Part shown: piece by piece, positions 10,962 through 21,591 of the stretch | Position numbering within the stretch: the first letter of the stretch is position 1 | How the letters are laid out: each line of letters starts with the position of its first letter | Origin: Silene conica | Taxonomy: Eukaryota; Streptophyta; Magnoliopsida; Caryophyllales; Caryophyllaceae | DNA length: 64,000 bases | Assembly: GCA_029255685.2 (NCBI GenBank) | Contig: CM055320.2 | Coordinates: 46,163,910-46,227,909, forward strand | Direction: 5' to 3' | Program-made: the position numbers and the translations under genes | The notes under the pieces: generated by a model | Told to the model about the DNA's origin: nothing | Database searches by the model: none | Seen by the model: the letters and a program-made list of their open reading frames with translations, nothing else

Positions 10962-12072
10962 TACCAAAGCTAAAACTCATCTGAGACATAGTCTCGATAT
11001 TCTCTTCATTAGAGTGCCCTCTTAATATATTATCACTATGTAGTTTAAATTCATTTATCCTAGGTTCCTTAGGTTCGTCAAAAGATGAATCATCATCTCT
11101 AATTTCTTCTCTTATATGAGAGGTTGAGCGCCTAGCTGTATTGGGATTATCTATTATATAGTCACATGGGGATATAAAAGATCTTACTGAATTACATCTA
11201 GTTAGTCTAGAAGAGCTACTACTAGCTTTTTTTAACATTCTATAAGATTGATTATTACCAAAATGTAAATTAACAGATCCATCTCCTGTTTGTGTGACAT
11301 CTAAAAGATCGGTGTAAATAGTAGGCTTTGGGGTCATGGCTCTTTCAATTTTCCAATTATCAGGGAAAGATATTTCTTCCCATTTAATTTTTCTCCTAGT
11401 TGTTATATCAGATTTATGAAAATTAGTTTCTATGACAATAGTTTCATTAATTGGTTTATCAGCCAATCTACAACAAGGATTCAGAGTATATAAAGGTTTA
11501 AAGTATATTCTATAACATATACAAATAACCTCAGATCCTTGAGCATAATTATACCCATGGGTTTTAACATTTAGAGTTAGAGCGTCTAAAATATTATCAT
11601 CACTTAAAGAAAGCGTTAAATTAGGGTATACATCAAAATAGACTGGTCCATGGGCCAGACTTGATTTTATGACCCCCATAATTGATTTTTTCCAATCCAA
11701 ATTTCTTCCATCTCTTAAAGCTGCTATAAAACTTTCAAGAAGACCTTCCAAGGTTAATGGTTTAAAAGCTACTTGGACTAGACCAATATGAATAAACTTG
11801 TGGTCTGATCTTTTATATGGTTCTAAATCATGGTTACTAAGTAGTTGTAGAAACATCTCTTCATTATTAAGAGAGACTGCTTCTTCTGTAGTTTTAACAA
11901 TTTGTTTTAAGCCCAATTTTTCGAAGGTGCCTAATTTATAAATTGTTTTGGCACTTACCCTAGGAATAGTCCATTTATTAAGTAAGTCTAGATCTTGAGG
12001 TATATCAACCTCGTGACTGATACTGTTTTTAACAGTGGTTTTATTACCAAGAAATTGTTTAACTATACTCAT
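10954..12072 (-). CDS. Viral ORF1: movement protein (30K superfamily)
   Basis: Protein of 372 aa starting 57 nt after the primer site. Residues about 37-57 (PRVSAKTIYKLGTF) and 91-106 (HKFIHIGLVQVAFKPL), followed by a beta-rich block near 143-155 (VYFDVYPNLTLSL), match the 30K movement-protein fold of caulimovirids, which moves virus through plasmodesmata. The C-terminal third is polar and low in structure. The ORF ends with an 8-nt overlap into ORF2. It is in the unit that looks whole. Confidence 0.85.
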   Translation of the reverse strand: MSIVKQFLGNKTTVKNSISHEVDIPQDLDLLNKWTIPRVSAKTIYKLGTFEKLGLKQIVKTTEEAVSLNNEEMFLQLLSNHDLEPYKRSDHKFIHIGLVQVAFKPLTLEGLLESFIAALRDGRNLDWKKSIMGVIKSSLAHGPVYFDVYPNLTLSLSDDNILDALTLNVKTHGYNYAQGSEVICICYRIYFKPLYTLNPCCRLADKPINETIVIETNFHKSDITTRRKIKWEEISFPDNWKIERAMTPKPTIYTDLLDVTQTGDGSVNLHFGNNQSYRMLKKASSSSSRLTRCNSVRSFISPCDYIIDNPNTARRSTSHIREEIRDDDSSFDEPKEPRINEFKLHSDNILRGHSNEENIETMSQMSFSFGNG

Positions 12073-12129
12073 AAAGTTAGAGACAAAATGTGTTGAATTA
12101 CATCAAACTATATCAATTAATCATCACCA

Positions 12130-12146
12130 CCATGGCTCTGATACCA
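12130..12146 (-). other. Viral primer binding site (initiator Met-tRNA)
   Basis: The minus strand reads TGGTATCAGAGCCATGG, the complement of the 3' end of plant initiator tRNA-Met used by all plant pararetroviruses to prime minus-strand DNA. It sits just before ORF1 and defines position 1 of the viral circle. Confidence 0.92.
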
Positions 12147-12329
12147 TAAGGGGAGCTCAGCATACACCGATCATCCAGCCAGATAGATTCAAACTCATAA
12201 GAGTAAGATTTTTACTAAACCAACAGTTTTACCAATTATTTTGGAACTCAATGTCCACTTCACAAGGCCTTAAACGCCATTTCTTCGGCAAAGCAGGCAA
12301 ACAGAAAGGACCCAAAAGTCCATAATAAT

Positions 12330-12331
<2 letters not shown>

Positions 12332-12380
<49 letters not shown>
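12332..12380. repeat. (TA)n tract at virus/LTR junction
   Basis: About 24 TA units directly abut the viral leader. The 3' LTR of the gypsy element carries a shorter TA tract at the homologous place (about 23339-23352), so this tract belongs to the LTR and was the viral integration site. Confidence 0.9.
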
Positions 12381-12384
<4 letters not shown>

Positions 12385-13609
12385 TATGTTTTAAGTAGTT
12401 TAAACAAGCGATGCTGTTGCGAGGATTCGATCCTTAGACCACCTGGTATGTTGGTTGGGCCTTGGGATGTGTGCTCTCACCCAAGCCCACGGCTGAACTA
12501 GGAAAACACATACCTAAAACCCTACCGAGCAGCCTCTCTGCCGTCATACTTTAACACCCTTCCTAGACCTAGGCTTTACCCTAATCTCAATTCAAAAAAC
12601 ACACACATAGCCGTCACACCAGAGGAGGAAAGGAGACTGAGCACGGTGGTCGTGGGTCAGGGTACGGTGGTTCGAATTGACTAGGAAACCTGGTATGTCT
12701 CACACGCCGCCATTTCCTGTTTTGGTCTGTGGTTTTAGTCACCTGGGTAATCATTTATTAAGTCTCTAATCCTTGTTCGTTTTGTATGATTTTTATAGTA
12801 TGTCACGTAATGTTTATACATGGTATAGTCGGTGGTGGTCGTTCGTGGTAAAGGCGGTGGCAAATGGTGGTTATTTACGAGTCTGTGTTGGGTTCTGGGT
12901 TCGTGTTTCCCCTGTTGTCACGACCAGGGTGTGTTTAGCGTTTGTGTTGAGTCTGGTTTCGTGCTTTTTGGTACGGGTCACGGGTCAGGGAGTCGGATAG
13001 TAGTTAGGGGTTCGTCATGGTGGTAGGCACGGTGGGTTCAGGCGACTGAGGTGGTGTCGACAGGGGGATTCGTTTCCTCTGTTCGGTTCTGGGTTTGTTA
13101 TATGTGTGTACAGGAGTGGCTTGGGGGATGGTACCACCGTTGACTCGGGGGAGGTCGACGCGGTGGTACCACCGTGGTTAGGTGTCTGGTGTTCAGGGAG
13201 TGTGTAGGTGTCAGTCGTGCATGGTGGTTTGGTCTGGTGGGCCGTCGACAGGGGCGTCAATGGGGGTCTGCCGACGTGGTGGGGTGAGGTTTTCAGGCGA
13301 GTTATGGGGTTGTTTTAACCCACCGGTGGCCGGCGACCTGGTTGCCAGTGGTCGCCGGAGATGTTGGTGGTTCTGGGTACGCGGGTCCGTGATGGTTGGT
13401 GGTTGTGGTAGGATAACGACGGTGTTAGGAGCGGGTGATGTAGGTGTGTCGTGAGTTGGGTTTGTGTTAAGGAGTGTAGTGTTGTTTTATTATTAATATT
13501 GTTTTATTATTATTATTATTTTTTTTTTTTTTTTTGCTTGATTTATTTATATTTTGACTATCCAAACATATCGTGCCCAAATGAATCGTATTGTCGATCG
13601 GTTGGACAC

Positions 13610-13642
<33 letters not shown>

Positions 13643-14139
13643 GTTATTATTTTTAGTAGTATTATTATTATTATTTCGTTCTAACCCCTATTAATGTTAT
13701 CATCGTTACTATGTTATTACTTTAGTAATGCGTTCGGTATTTTATTTATTCGTTATCATGTAATTAAGTTATGAGTCGGGAAATCGTTAAGTTAGGGAAG
13801 TTTCTATTTTTGGAAACTTCCTATTATGAAGGGTTTCTATTTTTGGAAACTTTCCATTTAGGGAAGTTTCTATTTATAGTAAGTGTAAGGTGTTTTGGGG
13901 TTCGGGAAGGTTTTAATTCGTTACATATACGTGTTTAGGTAGCGAGTTTCGCGTGGAACATTTCTAAACAAGCCTCGGATTTATCTGCTTCTCCTGCTAT
14001 TTCAGGTAGGGGAAATACTGTTATATAATGATGAGTAATCTGTTTTTATTTGGTGTTAAGCAGGTTTGTTTTATAATATCACGTGATCGTTATATTGTGC
14101 TATCTATTTCTATCATTCTGTGATACACTACGAGGTGAT

Positions 14140-14277
14140 GAGATAATGGGTCTTGTGACTGGTGCGGAGATAATGGGTCTTGTGATCGGTGCGGAGTTAA
14201 TGGGTCTTGTGATTGGTGCGGAGTTAATGGGTCTTGTGATTGGTGTGGAGAATAATGGGTCTTGTGATTCGGAGCGG
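14140..14277. repeat. 27-bp tandem repeat, 5 units, in 5' LTR
   Basis: Five units built on AATGGGTCTTGTGATTGG, each 27 bp except the last at about 29 bp. The same five units occur at 24999-25136 in the 3' LTR, so the repeat predates the insertion. Confidence 0.9.
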
Positions 14278-14683
14278 AGTTGATCAACTTTCTATTTATA
14301 GTAATGTGGTTGTTTATAGTTTCCTCTACTCAACCTCGTGGTTGACCCTGTGTATTCATGATCACCTGTGATGAACCAATTTATTGGGGGGCAAATTGAC
14401 AGGTGTTGAGACTATGGGAGCTAAGGGAAGAGAGGAGCTTGGATCCGGACCTGCCTAGAGTCTAGATCACCATAGTAGTTTTCCTTACGAGTTGTACTTT
14501 TGTTTCACCAAAACAGTTTTTATAATTCAGTTGTATAAACTCGTTCTTTGAGTTAACTTTATCTATTTAAAGTACTGTTTATCTTTCCTTTCTATCTACT
14601 GCCTCGGGAAACCGAGATGGTAACACTCTTATTTATCTGGGGAATCCTAGTACAGGCCCTTAAATAAATGGGGTGTTACAAAG

Positions 14684-14695
14684 TGGTATCAGAGC
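14684..14695 (+). other. Tekay primer binding site
   Basis: TGGTATCAGAGC, three bases after the LTR end, complementary to initiator tRNA-Met. This is the usual chromovirus primer. Confidence 0.9.
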
Positions 14696-15232
14696 GAACG
14701 ATCCTCAGGCCTAACCTAATGAACCCAATGAATGTAGGAGAGTCTAAATAAAATGAACCCCGGGATAGGATTGTTAGGAGCACACTAAAGGAAAAGTATG
14801 AGTCTGGGGCCCCCTCACACCGAACCATTGGCCCTATCAGTTTTACCCGGGAACCCAGAGTGAATATACGAGAGAAAAAGGGTAGGTTAAGAGAGAATGG
14901 AAATGATGGTATATTGTGATACGGATGTTATGAGAACCCTTAAGTTTATGTGACAGTTTGGAAAAGCCGGGAGGGGCATGAACATGAAAGAATTTTAATT
15001 GTTTGAATAAAGGTGTATATTAATATGGATATATAAAGTGATTTGAAACATGTCAGTAATTCTTTTCTATCATGTCTAGCGATATGCGGTTATGTGATCC
15101 CCGAGCCATGTTATAGAAAAGTACTACTCTATATGATAAGTGTTTACTGACTTTAATGCATAGGGAACATAACCCTAATCCAAATGGGTACCCACATGAG
15201 TGGGGACTCATCTTCTTTCTTTGTGTTATAGT
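14696..15232 (+). other. Tekay 5' untranslated leader
   Basis: About 540 bp between the primer site and the first likely gag ATG at 15233. No coding signal was seen. The sequence resembles the leader of element D near 48400-48560 on the minus strand. Confidence 0.7.
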
Positions 15233-17790
15233 ATGCCTCCACGGAGAAACAATGTCGCTAACATCACGCAAGAGGAATTGGACCGTTTGATAGCTGAGAA
15301 TGAGGCCCTAAAGGCCAAACGTATGGATTCCGCGAAGATGAGCAGGATTATAGCGAGGCATCACCCTACCGAGTTCACCGGGGAGGGGGAACCTCATTTT
15401 CTAGGATCCTGGTGCTGGGAATTCAGTAACTTGTTTGCGTTGGTGGATTGCCCTGAAGAATTGAGGGTTGACCAAGCAGCCCACTATCTGAGGGGTATGG
15501 CTGGAGACTGGTGGACCGGGAACAATGGGGAGATCCGTGAGGCAGCTAGAGAGGATGGGACCGAGTTCGTTGCTTGGATCGCATTCAAAAGAATCCTATA
15601 TGAGGTGTTCCTACCAGAATTCCAGAAAAGTAAACTGAGAGAGGAGTTCGACACATTCCGGATGACGGAGGACATGACGGTGGAGGCTTATTACAGAAAA
15701 TTCATCCAGCTGGTGAGCTATGTGGGGGACATGGGGTTTGACGATGCCATGCTGGCAATGAAATTTGAGAGGGGGTTATCAATCGCCATCAAGAAGAGAC
15801 TGATTGCAGCTCCGCCCACCACAGTCCGGGACATCTACTTAAGGGCTGGGGCGGCGGAGAGGCTTTCAGAGATGATCAAAGAGGACAAGAAGTCTAAGTC
15901 TGAAAAGAGGAAGGCTGAAGCGGTAACTGAGAGTTCAGGGTCGAAAAAGCAAAGCACTAACAAGTTCAGTGGATATTTCGGTAACAATGTCTCTGGGGGT
16001 GTGAGAAACCAGAGTGGGGGCAACTTCAGGAGTGGGGGTTCTGGCAATGGTTCAGTGGGAATAGTCTGTTTCGGTTGTGGAAAGACGGGGCACAAGCAGG
16101 CAGTATGTCGCTCTTCTGGAGGGAATCAGTCCGGGGGTTATCGCACGCCTACATCCGGATATCAGGGATCCCGCACTCAGTCCTATGGTAGCAGTGGCTA
16201 TCGCACACCCACGACAAACTATGGTGGGGGTGCGAAATCTGGAGGGAGCAGCAATTATCAAAAGAACTATAACAACTATCAGAATCGCTCGTACCAGAAT
16301 CAATACCATGGGAATGGAAGCAATCAGAAGACTGGAGCAGAAGGGAACCAGCAGGCTGGAACATCTAGTGCCAGTCAGAGTGGGGTCAAATCCAGTGGCA
16401 AGCTCTTTGCCATGGGAAAGCAGGCAGCTAAGGAGGATGCTCATGTGGTAACCGGTACTTTTCTTGTTAACTCTAGACCTACTTTCGTACTTTTCGATTC
16501 CGGTGCGACCCATTCTTTTGTGTCTAGAGAGCATGTCAGGGTTTTGGGGATGGAGAGGTTTGAGTTGGTCGCGGACTCCGTGACCATACCTTCAGGAGAG
16601 TCGATCACCTGTAATAGAGTTTATCGAAGTGTACCCATCAAAATCGGGGAAGCAATTTTCTATTGTGACCTCATAGAGTTTCCACTAGGGGGTTTTGAGG
16701 TGATCCTAGGGATGGACTGGCTGGGGAAGTATAGAGCTTTTATCGACTGTCATCAAAAGAAAATTTCCTTGAAAGGACCTAAAGGAGTGAGGGTGTCTTA
16801 CAAGGGATACCGAGTCAAACCTAAAATCAAGTTCATAACCGTTAATACTCTTAAGTCTGGCTTAAGGAAGGGAGAGAGTCTGATCTTATGTCAAATGTGG
16901 GACTGTGAGGCTGAGACCCCCAAGACTAGTGAGATACCTGTGGTACGGGAATTTGAGGGGGTATTCCGAGATGACATTCCAGGGTTACCGCCGAGGAGGG
17001 AAGTGGAATTTTCCATTGACCTAAAACCAGGGGCGGGACCAATATCTAAATCACCGTACCGTATGGGACCGAAAGAGATGGAGGAGTTGAAGAAGCAGTT
17101 GGATGAACTAGCTGAGAAAGGGTTCATTCGACCCAGTGTGTCGCCCTGGGGAGCACCCGTTTTGTTTGTGAAGAAGAAGGATGGGAGTTTGAGACTGTGC
17201 GTTGACTACCGAGAGCTGAACAATGTGACCATCAAGAACCGTTATCCTTTGCCAAGAATTGACGACTTGTTCGATCAGTTAAGTGGAGCTGGGGTTTTCT
17301 CCAAGATTGATCTGAGATCCGGGTACCACCAGTTGAGAATAAAAGATGAAGATATTCCCAAGACCGCTTTCAGAACGAGGTATGGCCACTACGAATTTGT
17401 GTTTATGCCATTTGGGTTGACTAACGCTCCAGCTGTGTTTATGGATTTGATGAACCGAGTCTTTAGCCCGTATCTGGATAAATTTGTGGTGGTATTTATC
17501 GATGATATCCTAGTATATTCCAAGAATGCAGAGGAGCACGAGGACCATTTGAGGAAAGTACTTCAGACCCTAGAGGAACATAAACTCAATGCTAAGTTGA
17601 GTAAGTGTGAGTTCTGGCTGGAGAGAGTGGCATTTCCGGGGCATGTAATTTCAAAGGAGGGGGTGTCTGTTGATCCTAGTAAGATCGAGGCTGTGACTAG
17701 GTGGCAGAGTCCGAAGAATGTGAGTGAGATTCGGAGCTTCCTGGGATTGCTGGTTATTATCGGAGGTTTGTTAAGGATTTTTCGAAGATA
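15233..17790 (+). pseudogene. Tekay gag, protease and reverse transcriptase region
   Basis: Reading starts best at MPPRRNN. Parts in order: retrotransposon gag domain (about residues 40-210); Gly/Ser/Tyr/Gln-rich linker with a CCHC knuckle ([14 protein letters not shown]); aspartic protease with [14 protein letters not shown] with [22 protein letters not shown] and FIDDILVYS. This is the standard chromovirus Gag-Pol order. The element as a whole is a fossil; see the element entry. Confidence 0.9.
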
Positions 17791-18321
17791 GCAAAGCCGC
17801 TGACGTCGTTAATGAGGAAAGAGAACCGTTTTGTCTGGGATGAGAGTTATGAGAAGGCATTCCTGACCCTTAAGGAACGTCTGACAACAGCTCCTATCCT
17901 TGCTTTGCCAGTTGGGAGTGATAATTTCGAAGTTTATACTGACGCTTCGAAGCATGGGTTGGATTGTGTGCTAATGCAGAATGGGAGAGTGATAGCGTAT
18001 GCTTCTCGCCAATTGAAGACCTATGAAGAAAATTATCCGACCAATGATTTGGAATTAGGAGCAGTCGTATTTGCACTTAAATTGTGGCGCCATTACCTTT
18101 ATGGAGCCACTTTTAAGGTGTTTTCCGATCATAAGAGTCTGAAGTATATCTACACCCAGAAAGAGTTGAACATGAGACAGAGGAGGTGGATAGAGTTGAT
18201 TGGAGACTATGATATGCAGATTGTCTACCACGAAGGCAAGGCGAATGTGGTAGCTGATGCCCTAAGTAGGAAGTCAGTCCATGCCTTGAGTTGTGCCAGA
18301 TCGAGAGTGAGGTTGCATGGC
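17791..18321 (+). pseudogene. Tekay RNase H region
   Basis: RNase H of the RT-RNase H pair, recognisable from [24 protein letters not shown] and [10 protein letters not shown], ending with [12 protein letters not shown]. Pol sequence then stops at the hAT insertion and resumes beyond it. Confidence 0.85.
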
Positions 18322-18329
18322 GAACTAAG
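18322..18329. repeat. 8-bp target duplication of hAT, left
   Basis: GAACTAAG directly before the hAT end, repeated at 21584-21591. Eight-base duplications are the hAT hallmark. Confidence 0.95.
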
Positions 18330-18897
18330 TAGAGCTGATCATCTCCGGGCCAACCCGTCCAGCCCGGACCGTCCAGCCCGCTAATGAAGTGGTCTTGGAC
18401 TCGTAAAATATCTTAAAAAATGGGTAACGGACAAGTTTATGTAGGCCCGCTATTTCAACGGACGGGTACGGACTAAACAAATATGTCCATGGGAAGCCCG
18501 CTAAGCCCATTATTCTTACTTTTTATTTCCCGTGCTCAAATAAAATGGTAATAAACTAATAATAAACTACTAAACTAATATAATAAATTAGTAATATTAA
18601 AAAAAGAAGTAAAAACCCCTTCAAATTCCTACCTATTTCCTACGTTTAACAATTCATACCTAGAATTCTAGAAACTACAATATGCCTCATTATTATCTAA
18701 AATTCTATTAAATCCTAAGTATTCCTTCTGCCAAACTTTCATCTTCCACCAGAGTTCTTTGCTCATTTAAACTCTAATCCCAAATCCTAATCTCTATTTA
18801 AATTAATTATCTCCATCTTTCTTTAGATATAGTATTGTACGTATCTTCACTATCTTGCAAATTACAAAGTTCGTACTTCGTTCGTAGGATCTATCAG

Positions 18898-19093
18898 GTA
18901 TGTATTATAATTTATAATGTATGTATCAAATTTATTTTTCCTTTCTAATTTGAGATTGAAATTTACTGCATGTATAATAAGATTAGATAAAATTATGTCA
19001 TAATGGTCACAGATTAAGCAATGTTTCAATTCTGGTATGGAGTTATTTTATGTAAAATGTTGTTTATGTTTTTTCTGTCATCTTTGTTTGTAG
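18898..19093 (+). other. Probable 5' UTR intron of hAT transposase
   Basis: Donor CAG|GTATGT and acceptor TTTGTTTGTAG|A bracket an AT-rich 196-bp stretch that ends 11 bp before the transposase ATG. Inferred from splice-site shape only. Confidence 0.5.
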
Positions 19094-19104
19094 ACCGTAG
19101 AGTA

Positions 19105-21231
19105 ATGGCGCCAGGAAACGTAAAATCACCAATTATAGTGGCAGATGAGGAAGATGAAATTCCTTGTAATGGGAAAGGACCACCAGTGAATGATAAGGGA
19201 AGGAAATTAAAGTCAGAGGTATGGCAACATATGGGCAGAGAAGTACTTCCTGATAAATCGGTAAAAGCCACATGCAATTATTGTTCTACTGTTTTAACTG
19301 CTAATAAAAACAGTGGGACATCTCATCTTAAAAGGCACATACATACTTGTCCGAAACGATTTAATCAAGACATTAGGAACTATTGCTTAACTGGTGCTGA
19401 AACTGGTAGTGGCACATTGTTGTCTATGAAAAAATTGTCTGTTAATTTAGAAGAGGTTCGTAGAGCTATATGCATATATGTTGTAGCTGGTGCTCATCCT
19501 TTTACGACTTGTGAGGAACCTGGGTTCAAATACATGATTAGAACAATGTGTCCTCAGTTTAATCTAATAAGTAGGCATACTTTGAAAAGAGATGCTATGA
19601 AATATTTTAAGGACGAAAAACATGACGTAGCTAATCTACTTTAAAACACTTGTGGCAGAATTAGTTTTACCACTGATAATTGGAGAAGTGAGCACACTGA
19701 TGATGAATATATGTGTATTACTGCCCATTGGATTGGCAGTAATTGGGAATTGCAGAAAAGAATAATCAAATTTGCAGCTTTAACACCACCATTTGATGGT
19801 CAATCTCTAGCTGATGAGATTGCCTTGTGTTTGGGACAATGGAAAATTGATAGTAAAGTCTTAGGCTTCACAGTAGATAATGCATCCTATAATGATTCGA
19901 TGATTGGGTATCTTAAGTCTGATCTATCAAGAAAGAATTTTTTGTTTTTTGGTGGTGAATTTTTTCACGTTAGTTGTGCTTGTCATATAATTAATCTTGT
20001 TGTACAAGCGGGGCTGCGTTTGATTGATGATGTGGTCATAAAAATTAGAAGTATAGTCAAGCATTTGAAACACTCAGTCCCTAAGAAGAAACATTTTTTT
20101 GGTGTAGCTGAAATAATGTTTCATTTGGATACAAAAAAAAGGTTGCGTGGAGATAATCTTATCAGGTGGAATTCCACTTTTTTGATGCTTGATCGTTTTC
20201 TTTACTATAAAGATGTAGTTGATCATGTAGTTGGTCGGGATAGGGATATTAAAGTGTTTGTTCCCACAATAGAAGAGTGGAAACGAGTTTCAGAGCTCCG
20301 TGATTTTTTAAAAGTTTTCTATGACGTCACTAACATATTTTCAGCCTCTAATACTCCGACTTCGAATCTTTATTTTCATGGAGTATGGAAGATTCACAAA
20401 AAGTTGGTTGAAGTTTCAGACAGTCCCTCAAATTCTTTGTCTGTTATGGCAAAGGAGATGGAAAAGAAATTTGAAAAATATTGGTCAGATTACAGTCTAT
20501 TGCTTTCATGTGCTGCCGTGCTAGACCCTCGTTATAAATTGGATAAGGTTGAGTATTGTTATGAACTGTTTTTTGGCGAAACATACGCTAAGGAAATTGT
20601 TCAGCATATTAAGGAAACTTTGGTTGACTTGCTTAATGATTATAAAGGACCCTCTGATCACATTTCCACTTCTTCCTTTACAACAAATAATACTGGCAGT
20701 AGTAGTGTTGCTATGGATAAAGAAGAGATAGGCTTTATAGCCTTTATGAATAGGAAAAGGAAGTCTGATCACCAAAAGACTGAATTAGAGTTGTATTTAG
20801 AAGAGAGGGTTGAAGATATAGATGTTTTGCCATATTGGAAAAACAATTCTATTCGATTTCCGAACCTCTCATGTATGGCTCGTGATATTTTGGCGATTCC
20901 CATCTCTACCGTTCCTTCAGAATCTGCATTTAGTATGGGTAAGAAATTAATTAACCCATGGAGAGCATCTCTAGGAAAGACCGCTATTGAAGCCCTTGCT
21001 TGTTATGAGGATTGGTTACGAGCTAAAAAATTGTCATTAGGTAAATTATTTTCTTATGTTTTTTTTTCAACAAGTGCTAAATATAATACTGTTTCTCATT
21101 CTATGTTATTCATTATTTTTTTTCTTTGAAGGTCCTTCACTTTTGGCTAGCTATGGTGATACATTTGGGTTAGATGAAGATGATGGCGAAGATTTGGAAG
21201 TGGAAGATGATTCTACCTTCATGAGACATTG
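19105..21231 (+). pseudogene. hAT transposase (BED finger, RICESLEEPER-like)
   Basis: Starts MAPGNVK at 19105. Residues about 35-95 form a BED zinc finger (WQHMGRE, CNYC, HLKRHIHTC). After one in-frame TAA at 19642-19644 the same frame continues into the RNase H-like core: TTDNWRSEHT (first Asp), FTVDNASYND (second Asp), and the C-terminal dimerisation domain (PYWKNNSIRFPNLSCMAR, VPSESAFS, EALACYEDW). A phase-1 intron at 21041-21131 (AG|GTAAAT to TTGAAG|G) joins a last exon with an acidic tail ending DDSTFMRH, stop 21229-21231. The single stop makes it formally a pseudogene, or two truncated products. Family assignment is sure; activity is unknown. Confidence 0.9.
21041..21131 (+). other. Intron near the 3' end of the hAT transposase
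   Basis: Donor TTAG|GTAAAT, T-rich tract, acceptor TTTGAAG|GTCC. Reading through gives hydrophobic filler and a stop; removing it joins the frame into an acidic C-terminus, as in related hAT genes. Confidence 0.65.
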
Positions 21232-21583
21232 AATCTTTTTTATTTATGAAATTTTAGAAATTATGTATGAGAAACAATTTAAAGTTTGTCCTCAAGTCCA
21301 CAATGACAATTTGATGAAAGTTTACATTTCGGATTTTCGGCCTATATAACATTTTTGTAACAGATTTTTTATGTATTACATTAGGTTTATTTATGAACTT
21401 TCTATTTTGGTTTTAAGTTCCATAAGCCCGCGGTCAAGCCCGCCAATTAGTAATGGGCGGATATGGGCAGTGGTAATAGGCCCGCTATAGCGGGTACGGA
21501 CACGAAAATTAAGCCCGCCGGACACATTTTTATAGGTTAGGCTCGGCCCGCGTCCGGCCCTAGCCCGCAAATGATCAGCTCTA

Positions 21584-21591
21584 GAACTAAG
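21584..21591. repeat. 8-bp target duplication of hAT, right
   Basis: GAACTAAG, identical to 18322-18329, after which the Tekay pol sequence resumes. Confidence 0.95.

Larger units (their letters stand above)
1..12331 (-). mobile_element. Endogenous pararetrovirus (Caulimoviridae), head-to-tail array
   Basis: Two permuted copies of one viral genome lie head to tail on the minus strand. Matching points at 4500 and 12147 give a unit length of 7,647 bp, a normal caulimovirid size. The unit at about 4500-12147 holds a primer site, three long ORFs, and a promoter with a poly(A) signal. It looks whole. The copy at 1-4684 is partial and rearranged and continues off the window. Over about 4.27 kb of overlap I noticed only three single-base differences, so the array is very young or recently homogenised. 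Separate movement-protein, capsid-pol and third ORFs resemble petuvirus/florendovirus-type relatives, but I do not assign a genus. The right end meets a TA repeat inside a gypsy LTR. It is treated here as a viral fossil. Confidence 0.93.
12332..14680 (+). repeat. 5' LTR of Tekay element (right part)
   Basis: Matches the 3' LTR from its TA tract to the terminal GGGTGTTACA. It contains a GC-rich block (about 12830-13450), ATT microsatellites (13488-13520 and 13610-13680), a 27-bp tandem repeat and the U5 end. Short ORFs here are repeat artefacts present in both LTRs. The viral array replaces the expected left end within this window. Confidence 0.93.
18330..21583 (+). mobile_element. hAT DNA transposon
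   Basis: A 3,254-bp element with perfect 13-bp terminal inverted repeats (TAGAGCTGATCAT) and an exact 8-bp duplication GAACTAAG. Subterminal regions are rich in GGCCCG/CGGGCC-type words on both sides, likely transposase-binding repeats. It contains one transposase gene in the same direction. It is inserted in the pol of the Tekay element and is therefore younger. The perfect ends and duplication suggest a recent jump. Confidence 0.96.

Noticed and set aside
12035-12325. 96-aa plus-strand ORF beside the viral primer site
   Set aside because: It is antisense to the viral leader and the start of ORF1, includes the primer site, and its pieces recur with the leader copy at 4500-4684.
12400-12480. 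tRNA/SINE B box (GGATTCGATCC) in the Tekay LTR
   Set aside because: Present in both LTRs at the same place, with no A box at proper distance and no cloverleaf; a chance motif.
13015-13454. Overlapping ORFs in a GC-rich block
   Set aside because: Repeated nearly identically at 23982-24337 because they lie in the two LTRs of the Tekay element.
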